Shown: in pieces, positions 40,966 to 54,253 of the stretch
How the letters are laid out: each line of letters begins with the position of its first letter
Position numbering within the stretch: position 1 is the stretch's first letter
Source: Granulibacter bethesdensis
GTDB lineage: Bacteria; Pseudomonadota; Alphaproteobacteria; Acetobacterales; Acetobacteraceae
Direction: 5' to 3'
Assembly (NCBI RefSeq): GCF_001889525.1
Contig: NZ_CP018192.1
Span: 434,001 to 498,000 of the forward strand
Length of the DNA: 64,000 nucleotides
Position numbers and translations under genes: made by a program
The notes under the pieces: model-generated
What the model saw: the letters and a program-made list of their open reading frames with translations, nothing else
The model's database searches: none
Told to the model about the DNA's origin: nothing

Positions 40966-43857
40966 TTAAAAATCATCACCGGTGGCATGTGTGCGACGCA
41001 TCGGTGGAGGCAAGGGCATGGGGCCGGTATCATCGGGGGAGGTCAGTGCCCCCAGCAGAGCCTGTCTCAACTTGGCGAGCTTGCGTTCGTTTTCGACTTT
41101 TAGCCCGAACACGTCTTTCACATAGAAGACGTCCACCGCCCGCACACCGTAAGTGGTGATGTGGGCGCTGGCAATTTGAAGGCCCTGCTGTGCGATCGCG
41201 GCGGCAATATCATGCATCAGTCCGGGGCGGTCACGCCCGTTCACTTCCAGAACCGTATGGGTATGGGAGGCGTGATTATCGACGACCACCCGCGGCGGCA
41301 CATGGATCGCCCGCATCCGTGTACCAAGCAGAGGATTGGAAGCCTTGCGGATTTCCTCGTCAATATCGAGCTGACCAGACAGGGCCTGTTCAATCAGCAC
41401 GGCGATTTTCGCCAGCCGATTCGGCTGATCGAAGGCTTCACCGGACGTGTCCTGCACCCAGAACGTATCCATGGCCATGCCGTTGGTCATGGTGTGAATA
41501 CGGGCATCGACGATCGAGGCTCCGGCCACGGCCAGCGCACCGGCGATCTTGCCGACCAGACCGGGCGTATCGGCGACATAGACGGTCACTTCCGTCACAG
41601 CGCGGGCAGGTAAAGGCTGGGTATCGACGGTCAGAAGCTGCGTGCCTGCGGCACGGATCATGCGGGCATGACGCGCATGGGTCTCGGGGTCGAAGGACAG
41701 CCAGTACCCGGGATAACCAAGCGTCAGGAAGGCTTCCCGCTGCTCCTCCGGCCAGTCATAGAGCAATTCGGCGGCCGCTTCCTTGGCACGGGCGACGCGG
41801 GTGTCGCGTTCTGTGGTGGCCAGCCCGCCCGCCAGAACCTCGGCCACGCGGGCATAGAGTTCACGTAGCAATGTTGCTTTCCAACCGTTCCAGACCTTTG
41901 AGCTGACGGCCCGCATATCCGCGACCGTCAGCACCAGCAGCAGCTTCAGCCGCTCTGGTGACTGGATGGTGTCGGCCAGATCGAGAATGGTTTTCGGATC
42001 GTCTATATCGCGCCGAAACGCGGTCTGGCTGAGCAGAAGATGATGCAGCACCAGCCAGGAGACCATTTCCGTCTCTTCTGAATCCAGCCCCAGTGCCGGG
42101 CCGATCTCCAGCGCCAGTTCGGCCCCGAGTTCGGAGTGATCGCCGCCCCGTCCCTTGGCGATGTCATGCGTCAGCATCGCCACATACAGGGCACGGCGGG
42201 ACTGAAGGTGATCAACCACCCCAGTGGCGACCGGGGCTATATCGGCCAGATCGCCATGTTCAAGCTGGTTCAGAACACGAATTGCCTCGATCGTGTGCTC
42301 ATCCACGGTAAAGACGTGGTAAGTGTCGAACTGCATCTGTCCGACAATACGCGCCCATTCGGGAATGAACCGGCCCAGAAAACCGGTTTCATTCAGGATC
42401 GACATCCAGCGTGCGCCGCTCGGCCGCTGGGTCGGGCGCTGGACGCCATCGGGTACTGTATTGCCGCACAGCAGATCAAGGAACAATTCGGCAGCGCGTT
42501 GATCGTCACGCAGGGCGATGGCGCCCCGCTCATTGCGGATCAGGCTGCGAATGGCGAGAGGATGGATTTGCAGATCGCGATCACGCGCAAGCTTCATGAT
42601 GCGCAGCATCTGAATCGGCTCGCGCTCGAAATCGTGAGAAGGGGCAGGCAGGAGTTTGCCTTCCGCCAGCACGAAGCCTGCATTGATCAACGCTATATCG
42701 GTTTCAGCGGCGATAGCGGGTGGGCCGAGCGCAGCACGGATCAATGCCGGTTCAAGCACGCGGGTCAGGCGCAGGACTTCGCGGGCGGTCAGAAAGTAGT
42801 GGCGCATGAAACGCTCGACGCCATTCTGGCGACCATGGCGCGTATACCCCATCCGTGCGCCAATCACTGGCTGGACATCGAAGGTCAGGCGTTCCTCTGC
42901 CCGTCCGGCGACGTAATGCAGATGAAATCGCAGCGTCCATAGGAAATTCCAGGACCGTTTCGCCAGCCTGGCTTCGTTTTCCGTGATCAGGCCGCCGCCA
43001 GGTGCGCCTGTGCCTACCAGATCGGCCAGTTTGCGGGTACCGAAGACATAGCGGGACAGCCAGTAAAGTGTTTGCAGATCCCGCAGGCCGCCACGGCCTT
43101 CCTTGATATTCGGCTCGACGAAAAACGGACTTTCGCCATAACGCAGATGGCGTGCATGGCGCTCTGCCTGTTTCGCGGCGATGAAATCATGTTCGCCCGC
43201 CTCGGTGCAGGCTTCCCGGAACGCGGTAATGAATGCGTCGAACAGGGGCTGGTTACCGGCCAGATGGCGTGTATCCAGCAGGGTGGTGCGGACGGTGGTG
43301 TCTTCGGTTGCGGCTTGCAGGCTCTGGCTGATGGAACGGGTGGCGTGCCCGACCTTCAGCCCCAGATCCCACAGGAAATACAGCATGAACTCAACCACGG
43401 CGAGCGTGCGGGCTGAAGGGGTATCCGCCGTGATGAACAACAGATCGATATCACTGAACGGTGCCAGTTCCTGCCGTCCATAGCCCCCCGTGGCGGCGAC
43501 TGTGACGGGTTCAGTCTGCTGTGTGGCAGAGGCCGGAATGGCGATACTGTCAGCATATTGGTACAGTGCGGCGACAAGTCCGTCGGTCAGGTCAGACAGC
43601 AGATGGGCAGCTGTCAGGCCAGCCAGTCTGCCCTGTTCAAACGTATCCCGCACCCGGCCCTGAATCCGCGCCAGATGGCGACGGAACACACCCAGCGCGG
43701 CATTACGTTCCAGTTGCGATAAAGGCCCCTTGCGGGGGCCGGGGCCGAACTCTTCCTCCAACGCCGTCAGAGCACGATCTAGTTCCAGGGCGGCAAGCTC
43801 GGATGCCGTCTGTCGAGGCGCTTTTTGCGCAAGGCCGGGGGAGGAAGATGTCACCAT
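40966..43857 (-). CDS. glnD: Bifunctional PII uridylyltransferase / uridylyl-removing enzyme GlnD
   Basis: A 963-residue nitrogen sensor. Domains in order: nucleotidyltransferase with GGYGRQELAPFSDIDLLF (about residue 124), the GlnD-specific helical region, an HD hydrolase domain with LTHDIAKGRGGDHSELG (about residue 560) and two C-terminal ACT domains (TEVTVYVADTPGLVGKIAGAL near 750 and HTVLEVNGRDRPGLMHDIAAAI near 880) that bind glutamine. It uridylylates PII under nitrogen limitation. The start overlaps the mutS 3' end by 7 bases. Confidence 0.96.
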   Translation of the reverse strand: MVTSSSPGLAQKAPRQTASELAALELDRALTALEEEFGPGPRKGPLSQLERNAALGVFRRHLARIQGRVRDTFEQGRLAGLTAAHLLSDLTDGLVAALYQYADSIAIPASATQQTEPVTVAATGGYGRQELAPFSDIDLLFITADTPSARTLAVVEFMLYFLWDLGLKVGHATRSISQSLQAATEDTTVRTTLLDTRHLAGNQPLFDAFITAFREACTEAGEHDFIAAKQAERHARHLRYGESPFFVEPNIKEGRGGLRDLQTLYWLSRYVFGTRKLADLVGTGAPGGGLITENEARLAKRSWNFLWTLRFHLHYVAGRAEERLTFDVQPVIGARMGYTRHGRQNGVERFMRHYFLTAREVLRLTRVLEPALIRAALGPPAIAAETDIALINAGFVLAEGKLLPAPSHDFEREPIQMLRIMKLARDRDLQIHPLAIRSLIRNERGAIALRDDQRAAELFLDLLCGNTVPDGVQRPTQRPSGARWMSILNETGFLGRFIPEWARIVGQMQFDTYHVFTVDEHTIEAIRVLNQLEHGDLADIAPVATGVVDHLQSRRALYVAMLTHDIAKGRGGDHSELGAELALEIGPALGLDSEETEMVSWLVLHHLLLSQTAFRRDIDDPKTILDLADTIQSPERLKLLLVLTVADMRAVSSKVWNGWKATLLRELYARVAEVLAGGLATTERDTRVARAKEAAAELLYDWPEEQREAFLTLGYPGYWLSFDPETHARHARMIRAAGTQLLTVDTQPLPARAVTEVTVYVADTPGLVGKIAGALAVAGASIVDARIHTMTNGMAMDTFWVQDTSGEAFDQPNRLAKIAVLIEQALSGQLDIDEEIRKASNPLLGTRMRAIHVPPRVVVDNHASHTHTVLEVNGRDRPGLMHDIAAAIAQQGLQIASAHITTYGVRAVDVFYVKDVFGLKVENERKLAKLRQALLGALTSPDDTGPMPLPPPMRRTHATGDDF

Positions 43858-46592
43858 GATTCCGCTTCTACATCGCCATTGTGCGCCTGCGAAGAAAGCA
43901 TAGACTTAAAATGATATATAAGATCGAGTGCTTCGCGTGGGGTGAGTTTATCCGGTTCCATCTGATGCAGTGCCTCGATCAATTCCGGCGGTAGGCAAGC
44001 GGGTTTTGCTTCATGAATACCTTCTGCCGGTTCTGTCACTGTTTCGCTGCCATGGCTGGCGGCGAACAGGGGCAGAGTCGCGTTATCGGTCAGCCCGGCG
44101 GAACGTTCCTCCAGTGCCGTGAGCAACTGCCCGGCCCGGCGGACTGTGGCGGTAGGCACCCCAGCCAGTTTCGCGACATGGACACCCCAGCTTCGTCCTC
44201 CGGCTCCTTCCGCCACTTCATGCAGAAACACGACCTTACCACGCCATTCCTGCACTTTCATTGTACAGGGGCGCAGCATCGGCAATTCCCCTTGCAGGCG
44301 CGCCAGTTCGTGGAAATGGGTGGCGAAAATCGTGCGTGCGCCGATACGGCTATGCAGGGCTTCCAGCACTGCCCATGCAATGGCCAGACCATCCAGCGTG
44401 GAGGTACCACGCCCGATTTCATCGACGACGACCAGGGAACGGGGGCCGGCCTGATGCAGAATGGCGGCGGTTTCAGTCATTTCAACCATGAAAGTCGATT
44501 GCCCGCGGGCCAGATCGTCCGATGCGCCGACCCGGCTGAACAGGCGATCTACAATACCGATATGGGCTTCTCTGGCCGGAACCGGTAGCCCTGCCTGCGC
44601 CAGAATCACGATCAGGGCGTTCTGCCGCAGATAGGTGGATTTTCCCGCCATATTCGGCCCGGTCAGCAGCATGACGCGTCTGCTGGCCGACAGATCCGTA
44701 TCGTTGGGCATAAAGGGGGTGGGACTGCCTTCCAGAGCGGCTTCCACCACGGGATGGCGTCCCGCCTCGATGGTCAGTGTCTGGTCATCGGTCATGACGG
44801 GGCGGCACCATGTGCCGTTTTCCGCCAGACGGGCAGCGGATTGCAGGACGTCCAGGCGGGCCAGCGCCTCGGCGCAGGCGGCGATGGAACCGGAATGGGT
44901 CTCCACCTTCTGCCGCAGGGCGGTGATGACGATCATTTCCCGCTGCCGGGCGCGCTCGGCGGCCTCGGTAATACGGCGGTCCAGCTCGGACAGGTCCGGA
45001 TGGGTAAAGCGTGCCCCGTTGGCCATGCCCTGCCGCAGGATCAACTCCGGCACCGTCCGCAGTGTTTCCACCGCTACGGCAGGCACTTCGATCATGTAGC
45101 CGAGTTGCGCGTGATGACGGATCTTGAGGCTGGCGACGCCATAGCGCTGGGCGTATTCGGTCTGAAGTGCGGCGATGACCTTGCGGCTGTCATCCCGCAG
45201 CCCGCGTTCGGCATCCAGTTCACCGTCGAAGCCGCTGGCGATCACGCCGCCATCCTCGATGCGAGCGGGTACTGGATCGGCGAGCGCCGCCTCCAGCATC
45301 TCCGGCAGATCGGGCGGCAGATGCAGGGCGGCGTGTAATTCAGCCAGTGCGGAGGGCAGGATGCCTTCCAGCAATCCGGCGGCTTTCATGGCAATGTGTG
45401 CACCATCGCGAATGGCGGCCAGATCGCGTGGCGTGCCGCGTCCCAGCGCGATACGCCCCAGTGCGCGGGCCATATCGGGGCAGCCGCGCAGCGTCTCCCG
45501 CAGGCGCATGGACAGAGTTGGCTGTTCCAGCAGCCAGCCCCATCCATCCTGTCGGGCGGTGATGACTGTTCGGTCGGTCAAGGGAGCACCCAGCCATGCG
45601 GCGAGCATTCTGCCGCCAGCCGGGGTCAGGGTGCGCTGAACAGCGGACAGCAACGTGCGTTCGGTGCCGCCATCGCGGGCACGGTCGATCTCCAGACTGG
45701 CGCGGGTGGAGGCATCCATGGCCAGTCGCCCGGCCTCGCCCACCGGCACGGGATGACCGAGGCGAGGCAGGGCACCCATCTGTGCATCCCGCACGTAATC
45801 CAGCGCCTGCATGGCCGCCATGGCCTCGGCATCGGTAAAGCTGCCGAATACGTTGATATGGCTGACATCGTATGCTTCAGCGAGTCGTGCCCTGGCATTG
45901 GCCGGGTCGCTCACCGGTTGTTCCGGTCCCCTCCTTGCGTCCCACATTTCCAGATACAGGGAAGAGGGGCATAGAATTTCCGCCGGATCGAGCCGGCCCA
46001 GCAGTGCGGTCAGGCCGGATTCGTTCAGCGATTCCGTCTCGAACAGCCCGGTCGAGATATCCAGCCAGGCTGCCCCCAGTTGATTCCCGGACTGTGCAAT
46101 GGCCAGCAGCAGATTGGGACGGCCCGCATCCAGCAGAGTTTCCTCGGTAATGGTACCGGGTGTTACCAGACGTACGACATCGCGGCGGATCGGGCCTTTT
46201 CCGGCGCGGTTTTTGGGATTTTCCATCTGTTCGACAATGGCAACACGCCAGCCGCGGCGGATCAGCCGGGACAGATACATCTCGGCGGCATGGACCGGCA
46301 CGCCACACATGGGAATCGGTTCGCCTTCATGCAGCCCGCGCTTCGTCAGCTGAATATCCAGCGTGGCGGCGGCATTTTCCGCATCCTGAAAAAACAGTTC
46401 GTAGAAATCGCCCATGCGGAAAAACAGCAGCGCATCGGGATGCTGGTTTTTCAGGACGAACCATTGCGCCATGGCGGGTGTAGCGCCTGCCGGAACGGCG
46501 GCAGCCGTTTCACTGCCGGCCCCGTTGGAGGCACGGGCGGCATTGCTTCCGGGAGGGCGGCCCCGGCGTGTGGGAGTCGATGCAACGGACAT
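43851..46592 (-). CDS. mutS: DNA mismatch repair protein MutS
   Basis: About 913 residues from MSVASTPTRRGRPPGSN. The mismatch-recognition domain shows the Phe-x-Glu motif in FRMGDFYELFF near residue 55. The ATPase has Walker A LLTGPNMAGKSTYLRQ near residue 650, Walker B SLVVVDEIGRGTSTLDGLAIAW and the HTH THFHELARL region. It recognises mismatches and small loops with MutL. The first 35 residues are a basic low-complexity leader; in-frame Met codons at 46649 and 46616 are alternative starts, none with a good ribosome-binding site. Confidence 0.95.
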   Translation of the reverse strand: MSVASTPTRRGRPPGSNAARASNGAGSETAAAVPAGATPAMAQWFVLKNQHPDALLFFRMGDFYELFFQDAENAAATLDIQLTKRGLHEGEPIPMCGVPVHAAEMYLSRLIRRGWRVAIVEQMENPKNRAGKGPIRRDVVRLVTPGTITEETLLDAGRPNLLLAIAQSGNQLGAAWLDISTGLFETESLNESGLTALLGRLDPAEILCPSSLYLEMWDARRGPEQPVSDPANARARLAEAYDVSHINVFGSFTDAEAMAAMQALDYVRDAQMGALPRLGHPVPVGEAGRLAMDASTRASLEIDRARDGGTERTLLSAVQRTLTPAGGRMLAAWLGAPLTDRTVITARQDGWGWLLEQPTLSMRLRETLRGCPDMARALGRIALGRGTPRDLAAIRDGAHIAMKAAGLLEGILPSALAELHAALHLPPDLPEMLEAALADPVPARIEDGGVIASGFDGELDAERGLRDDSRKVIAALQTEYAQRYGVASLKIRHHAQLGYMIEVPAVAVETLRTVPELILRQGMANGARFTHPDLSELDRRITEAAERARQREMIVITALRQKVETHSGSIAACAEALARLDVLQSAARLAENGTWCRPVMTDDQTLTIEAGRHPVVEAALEGSPTPFMPNDTDLSASRRVMLLTGPNMAGKSTYLRQNALIVILAQAGLPVPAREAHIGIVDRLFSRVGASDDLARGQSTFMVEMTETAAILHQAGPRSLVVVDEIGRGTSTLDGLAIAWAVLEALHSRIGARTIFATHFHELARLQGELPMLRPCTMKVQEWRGKVVFLHEVAEGAGGRSWGVHVAKLAGVPTATVRRAGQLLTALEERSAGLTDNATLPLFAASHGSETVTEPAEGIHEAKPACLPPELIEALHQMEPDKLTPREALDLIYHFKSMLSSQAHNGDVEAESW

Positions 46593-46849
46593 GCAGTGCA
46601 GTGTAATGGCTCCCATTTTTTCGGCCAGCATGCAGAGATGGCGGAGCATAGGCTGTTGTATAATCGCAACATCTTTTTGATGGTCAGCCGTAAGCTTGAT
46701 CTGTGGTCGGGCAAAGAAAGCCGACTCTGTTCCAGTTTATGCAGCCTGTCAGAGGCGCCCTCTTGAAAATCAGGATATTGTCTCTAGTTGCGGTTGATCC
46801 CGCCAGAGTCTGATGCGACTGGGGGCGGTATGGAAAGGAACGGCAGATC

Positions 46850-47284
46850 GTGGCGGCGCTGATCTTCGGCGTATTTTATCTGGCCGCGATTATCGTGATC
46901 GTGGCGTCGCACGGCTTTGCGACCTCCCGCTATCAGCGTGAAATGCGGCGCTGGGGCGATGAGGAAGCCGCATTTTTCGGCTGCTTTACCCGGCTGGCAA
47001 GCGATACGGTCAGTGGCTGGCTGCTGGACAGGCGGGTTGATCGCTCGCAAGGGCCGATTGTCGTTTCTGCTCATCGCCATGGCCGGATGATCGGTCTGAC
47101 GACACTGGCGATGCCGCAGGACGGTGATTCTCCCCTCGATTTTACGCTGACTCTCGAAAACCCGGTGACAGAGAGCGATCTGTTGAGCGAACGTGTCGTT
47201 CTCTGGGCAAGGGATGGCCATCTGGTGCGGCAGGTTGTGATGGATGCCATGTTGCAGCGCCGCCTGATCGGCAATATCCATTGA
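46850..47284 (+). CDS. Membrane-anchored protein of unknown function
   Basis: A 144-residue protein starting at GTG 46850, with AGGA 10 bases upstream. A single N-terminal transmembrane helix (ALIFGVFYLAAIIVIVASHG) is followed by a soluble region with no motif I recognise (ATSRYQREMRRWGDEEAAFFGCFTRLASDTVSGWLLD). The coding character is convincing: it is the only long frame between mutS and the deacetylase gene, and codon use matches its neighbours. It lies 25 bases upstream of the PuuE-like gene and may be co-transcribed with it. Confidence 0.6.
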   Translation: MAALIFGVFYLAAIIVIVASHGFATSRYQREMRRWGDEEAAFFGCFTRLASDTVSGWLLDRRVDRSQGPIVVSAHRHGRMIGLTTLAMPQDGDSPLDFTLTLENPVTESDLLSERVVLWARDGHLVRQVVMDAMLQRRLIGNIH

Positions 47285-47309
47285 TACAGACTGCATTGGG
47301 AGCGGGCGC

Positions 47310-48245
47310 ATGGCTCTGGATAATGAGACATATCCGCGTGATCTGATCGGCTACGCCAAAACGCCGCCCTTTGCGCGCTGGCCGGGGGGCGCCAGAATAG
47401 CAGTCAATTTCGTCGTGAATTATGAGGAGGGTGGGGAGAACAGCATCCTGCACGGCGATCCGGCATCGGAGGCCTTCCTGTCGGAGATTATTGGCGCACA
47501 GCCCATTCCCGGCCTGCGCCACATGAATATGGAAAGCCTGTACGAATATGGCAGCCGGGTGGGTTTCTGGCGGTTGATGCGTCTGTTCGCCTCATACAGG
47601 CTACCCTTCACCTGTTTCGCTGTAGGCATGGCGCTGGAGCGTCATCCGGAAGCGGCGCAGGCAATGATGGCAGCAGGCCATGAGATCGCGAGCCATGGTT
47701 ATCGCTGGATCGACTATCAGTTCGTGACCGAGGACGCAGAACGGGCCGATCTGGCGCGCGCGATCGAGGCACATCACCGTGTGACGGGCAAGCGCCCCCT
47801 CGGCTGGTATCTGGGCCGCTGCTCCCCGCATACGCACCGCCTGATCGCGGAAGAGGGCGGCTTTCTCTACAATGCCGATACCTATGCCGATGATCTGCCG
47901 TACTGGGATCTGCACCATGAGCGGCCGCAACTGATGGTGCCGTATACGCTGGATGCCAACGATATGCGTTTTGCTACGGCACAGGGATTCAATACCGCCG
48001 AGCATTTCTTCACCTATCTGCGCGACAGTTTCGATACTTTGTATGAGGAAGGGGCCATGACCCCGCGCATGATGTCGATCGGGCTGCATTGCCGTCTGGT
48101 CGGGCGACCGGGACGTCTGCCGGGGCTGAAGCGCTTCATCGACCATGTGCTGGCGCATGACGATGTGTGGATCTGCCGTCGCGAGGATATCGCTCGCCAC
48201 TGGCATGAGACCCATCCTCCCCCGGCCCAATGTGTGCCGGGATAG
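47310..48245 (+). CDS. puuE: Polysaccharide deacetylase family protein, PuuE-type allantoinase
   Basis: A 311-residue NodB-like protein. The N-terminal YPRDLIGYAKTPPFARWPGGARIAVNFVVNYEEGGENSILHGD is characteristic of the metal-independent allantoinase PuuE of Pseudomonas fluorescens. NodB-fold stretches are FTCFAVGMALERHPE, GHEIASHGYRWIDYQ and GWYLGRCSPHT. It would open the allantoin ring in purine degradation. No other urate or allantoin gene is in the window, so the substrate remains an inference. It converges on ligA with 15 bases between. Confidence 0.85.
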   Translation: MALDNETYPRDLIGYAKTPPFARWPGGARIAVNFVVNYEEGGENSILHGDPASEAFLSEIIGAQPIPGLRHMNMESLYEYGSRVGFWRLMRLFASYRLPFTCFAVGMALERHPEAAQAMMAAGHEIASHGYRWIDYQFVTEDAERADLARAIEAHHRVTGKRPLGWYLGRCSPHTHRLIAEEGGFLYNADTYADDLPYWDLHHERPQLMVPYTLDANDMRFATAQGFNTAEHFFTYLRDSFDTLYEEGAMTPRMMSIGLHCRLVGRPGRLPGLKRFIDHVLAHDDVWICRREDIARHWHETHPPPAQCVPG

Positions 48246-48260
48246 CAGGCCGGACTGTTT

Positions 48261-52057
<3,797 letters not shown>

Positions 52058-52097
52058 CGGGAGGAACCCCGTTCAGGAAACGCCAGCCACCATTCCG

Positions 52098-52970
52098 TCA
52101 GAATACGGAGTGCCACATGCGGGAGAAGAAACCGGAACCGGTGGCGCCGGAGCGGGGCACCGGCTCCCCCTTCACCAGATTTTCGGCGGCCAGATCATCC
52201 CAACTACTCTGATACCAGGAACTGCCGGGATAGTTGTGTCCCAGCACCGCAGCGGTGCGGCGTGCATCGCTGCGCAAACCCAGCAGCAGATAAAGTTCGG
52301 TCAGGCGGTGCAGGGCTTCGGGAACATGATTGGTCGTCTGATATTCCTTGACGACGGTCTGGAACCGGTTGATTGCGGCGGCATAGAGATGCTCCCGCTC
52401 ATAATAACGCCCGATTTCCATTTCCTTGCCGGCCAGATGGTCACGGCAGAGATCAATTTTCAGGCGGGCATCGCGGGCATAACCGCTGTCCGGGAAGCGG
52501 GAAACCACTTCCTGAAGAGCAGTCATGGCATCCTCTGTGCCTTTCTGGTCACGCTGGATATCCGCGATCTGCTCATAAAAAGACAGCGCGCGAAGATAGT
52601 AGGCGTAGGCAATGTCCCTATGAGTCGGATGCAGCTGGATGAAACGGTCGAGCGAACCGATCGCATCCATATATTTATGTTCCAGATACTGGGAATAACC
52701 CTGCATCAGCTGGGCATTCGCCGCCCATGATGAGTAGGGATAATATTGCTGGACGGCATCGAATTGCTGGGCCGCCGTGTTGTAGCGGTGGTCCTGCATG
52801 GCATCGACGCCGGTATTGTAGAGTTCTTCAACCGACATTTTCGCCGGATCGAGTTTGGCCAGTTCGTCATCTTTGCTACTGCCGCACCCGCTGGCGAGCA
52901 GGGGAAGAAGCAGGGCTGCGCCGATGCGGCGAGCCGCCTTTGCGCGCGCGAAGGATGAGAGAAGCACCAT
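52098..52970 (-). CDS. bamD: Outer-membrane assembly lipoprotein BamD
   Basis: A 290-residue lipoprotein with a signal sequence ending in LLASGC (lipid-modified Cys near residue 25). Five TPR-like helices follow: YNTGVDAMQDHRYNTAAQQFDAVQQYYPYSSWAANAQLMQGYSQYLEHKYMDAI and RFPDSGYARDARLKIDLCRDHLAGKEMEIGRYY, characteristic of BamD/ComL. It joins BamA in inserting beta-barrel proteins. The start MVLLSSFARAKAARR is chosen over a 27-residue extension without signal-peptide character. Confidence 0.93.
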   Translation of the reverse strand: MVLLSSFARAKAARRIGAALLLPLLASGCGSSKDDELAKLDPAKMSVEELYNTGVDAMQDHRYNTAAQQFDAVQQYYPYSSWAANAQLMQGYSQYLEHKYMDAIGSLDRFIQLHPTHRDIAYAYYLRALSFYEQIADIQRDQKGTEDAMTALQEVVSRFPDSGYARDARLKIDLCRDHLAGKEMEIGRYYEREHLYAAAINRFQTVVKEYQTTNHVPEALHRLTELYLLLGLRSDARRTAAVLGHNYPGSSWYQSSWDDLAAENLVKGEPVPRSGATGSGFFSRMWHSVF

Positions 52971-53069
52971 GGACACCGACTGATCTGTGAGACGCACCTT
53001 ACCGCGCTTATAGCACGGACCGGCGCGGGGCAAGCTGTTGTCGCAAGACAAGGACCAGCGGAAGGGGTA

Positions 53070-54047
53070 TCAGGCGGCAGAAAGCCAATCCATTGTATTG
53101 GTTGAAACGGTCTGCCAGGCGGATGCGTCACTCAACAGCGCACGCAGCAGGCGGTTATTGAGGGCATGGCCGGTACGATGCCCAACGAAACGACCGATCA
53201 ATGGGTGCCCTGCCATAGCCAGATCGCCCACCACATCCAGCAGCTTGTGGCGGACGAATTCATCCGGCATACGCAGGCCTTCAGGGTTCAAGACCTGATC
53301 GCCATCGACAACGATGGCATTATCGAGGCTGCCGCCACGGGCTAGCCCGGCCGCGCGCATGGCCTCGATTTCTTTTGCCATGGTGAATGTGCGTGCACTG
53401 GCCAGATCATGACGGAAATTATCTGTGTCCATCGTCATGGTCAGAGCCTGTCGCCCAATGGCAGCGGCATCGAATTCGATAGACAGCGAAAGGGAAAAGC
53501 CGCTTTCCGCAGGATGCAGCTCGGCGAAGGCACTCCCTGCCTCGACGCGAACAGACTTCAGGATTTTGATGCTGAGACGGGATTCGGATTGTTCTTCGAC
53601 CCCGGCGCAGTCGATCAGGAACATGAATGGTGCGGCGGAGCCATCAAGGATCGGTACTTCCGGCCCGTCAATTTCGATCAGCAGATTGTCGATACCATGC
53701 GCGGCCAGTGCCGCCATCAGATGCTCGACTGTTCCGACATGCGCATCAGGGCAATCCGGCGCAGTCAGCAGAGTGCACAGGCGTGTATCTGTCACGTTGT
53801 CGAAAGCGGCTGGAATATCAAAGCCGAGATCAGTGCGGCGAAACACAATACCGGTTCCCGGTGCCGCGGGGATCAGCCGCAGCCTGACCGGTGCACCACT
53901 GTGCAATCCGTGGCCGACGCAGTCGATCGGTGATTTGAGGGTCACCTGTTGCCTGCCCGGTGGGGAAAAAGGGTTGGAAAGGGAGGCAGGCGAAAAACCG
54001 CTCGGCATTCCCGTCATTCCATCCATTCCTTTACCCTTTCCTGTCAT
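53070..54047 (-). CDS. lpxC: UDP-3-O-acyl-N-acetylglucosamine deacetylase LpxC
   Basis: Catalyses the committed step of lipid A synthesis. Zinc ligands and catalytic residues are visible: His in VGTVEHLMAALAAHGIDN, and His/Asp in RHKLLDVVGDLAMAGHPLIG, with a final HRTGHALNNRLLRALL. The core begins at RQQVTLKSPIDCVGHGLHSG. Start 54047 gives 325 residues; ATG 54116 or 54026 are alternatives. The frame is open to 54164, but that start lies inside the ftsZ terminator hairpin and is unlikely. The leader is a Gly/Met-rich segment (MTGKGKGMDGMTGMPSGF). Confidence 0.93.
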   Translation of the reverse strand: MTGKGKGMDGMTGMPSGFSPASLSNPFSPPGRQQVTLKSPIDCVGHGLHSGAPVRLRLIPAAPGTGIVFRRTDLGFDIPAAFDNVTDTRLCTLLTAPDCPDAHVGTVEHLMAALAAHGIDNLLIEIDGPEVPILDGSAAPFMFLIDCAGVEEQSESRLSIKILKSVRVEAGSAFAELHPAESGFSLSLSIEFDAAAIGRQALTMTMDTDNFRHDLASARTFTMAKEIEAMRAAGLARGGSLDNAIVVDGDQVLNPEGLRMPDEFVRHKLLDVVGDLAMAGHPLIGRFVGHRTGHALNNRLLRALLSDASAWQTVSTNTMDWLSAA

Positions 54048-54121
54048 CCCTGTCCCGCCCGGCTGGTTACGCACATAGCTGCGCAGGAAGGATTGAAGCC
54101 CACGCCCACCCATCATGAAAA

Positions 54122-54163
54122 TGGCCGGCAGGGGGAAGCTAACGCGCTTTGCCCTGCCGGCCA
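54122..54163 (-). terminator. Hairpin terminator between ftsZ and lpxC
   Basis: TGGCCGGCAGGG (54122-54133) and CCCTGCCGGCCA (54152-54163) form a perfect 12-base-pair stem with an 18-base loop. On the minus strand it lies about 90 bases after the ftsZ stop and is followed by TTTTC, so it may terminate or attenuate dcw transcription ahead of lpxC. Confidence 0.65.
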
Positions 54164-54253
54164 ATTCAAGGATTATTTCTGACTATTACGCTACAAGCTA
54201 CTGATTTTCAAAGATTTTGTAGCAGTTTGTTACACTTGGCCAGACTTTGTTAT

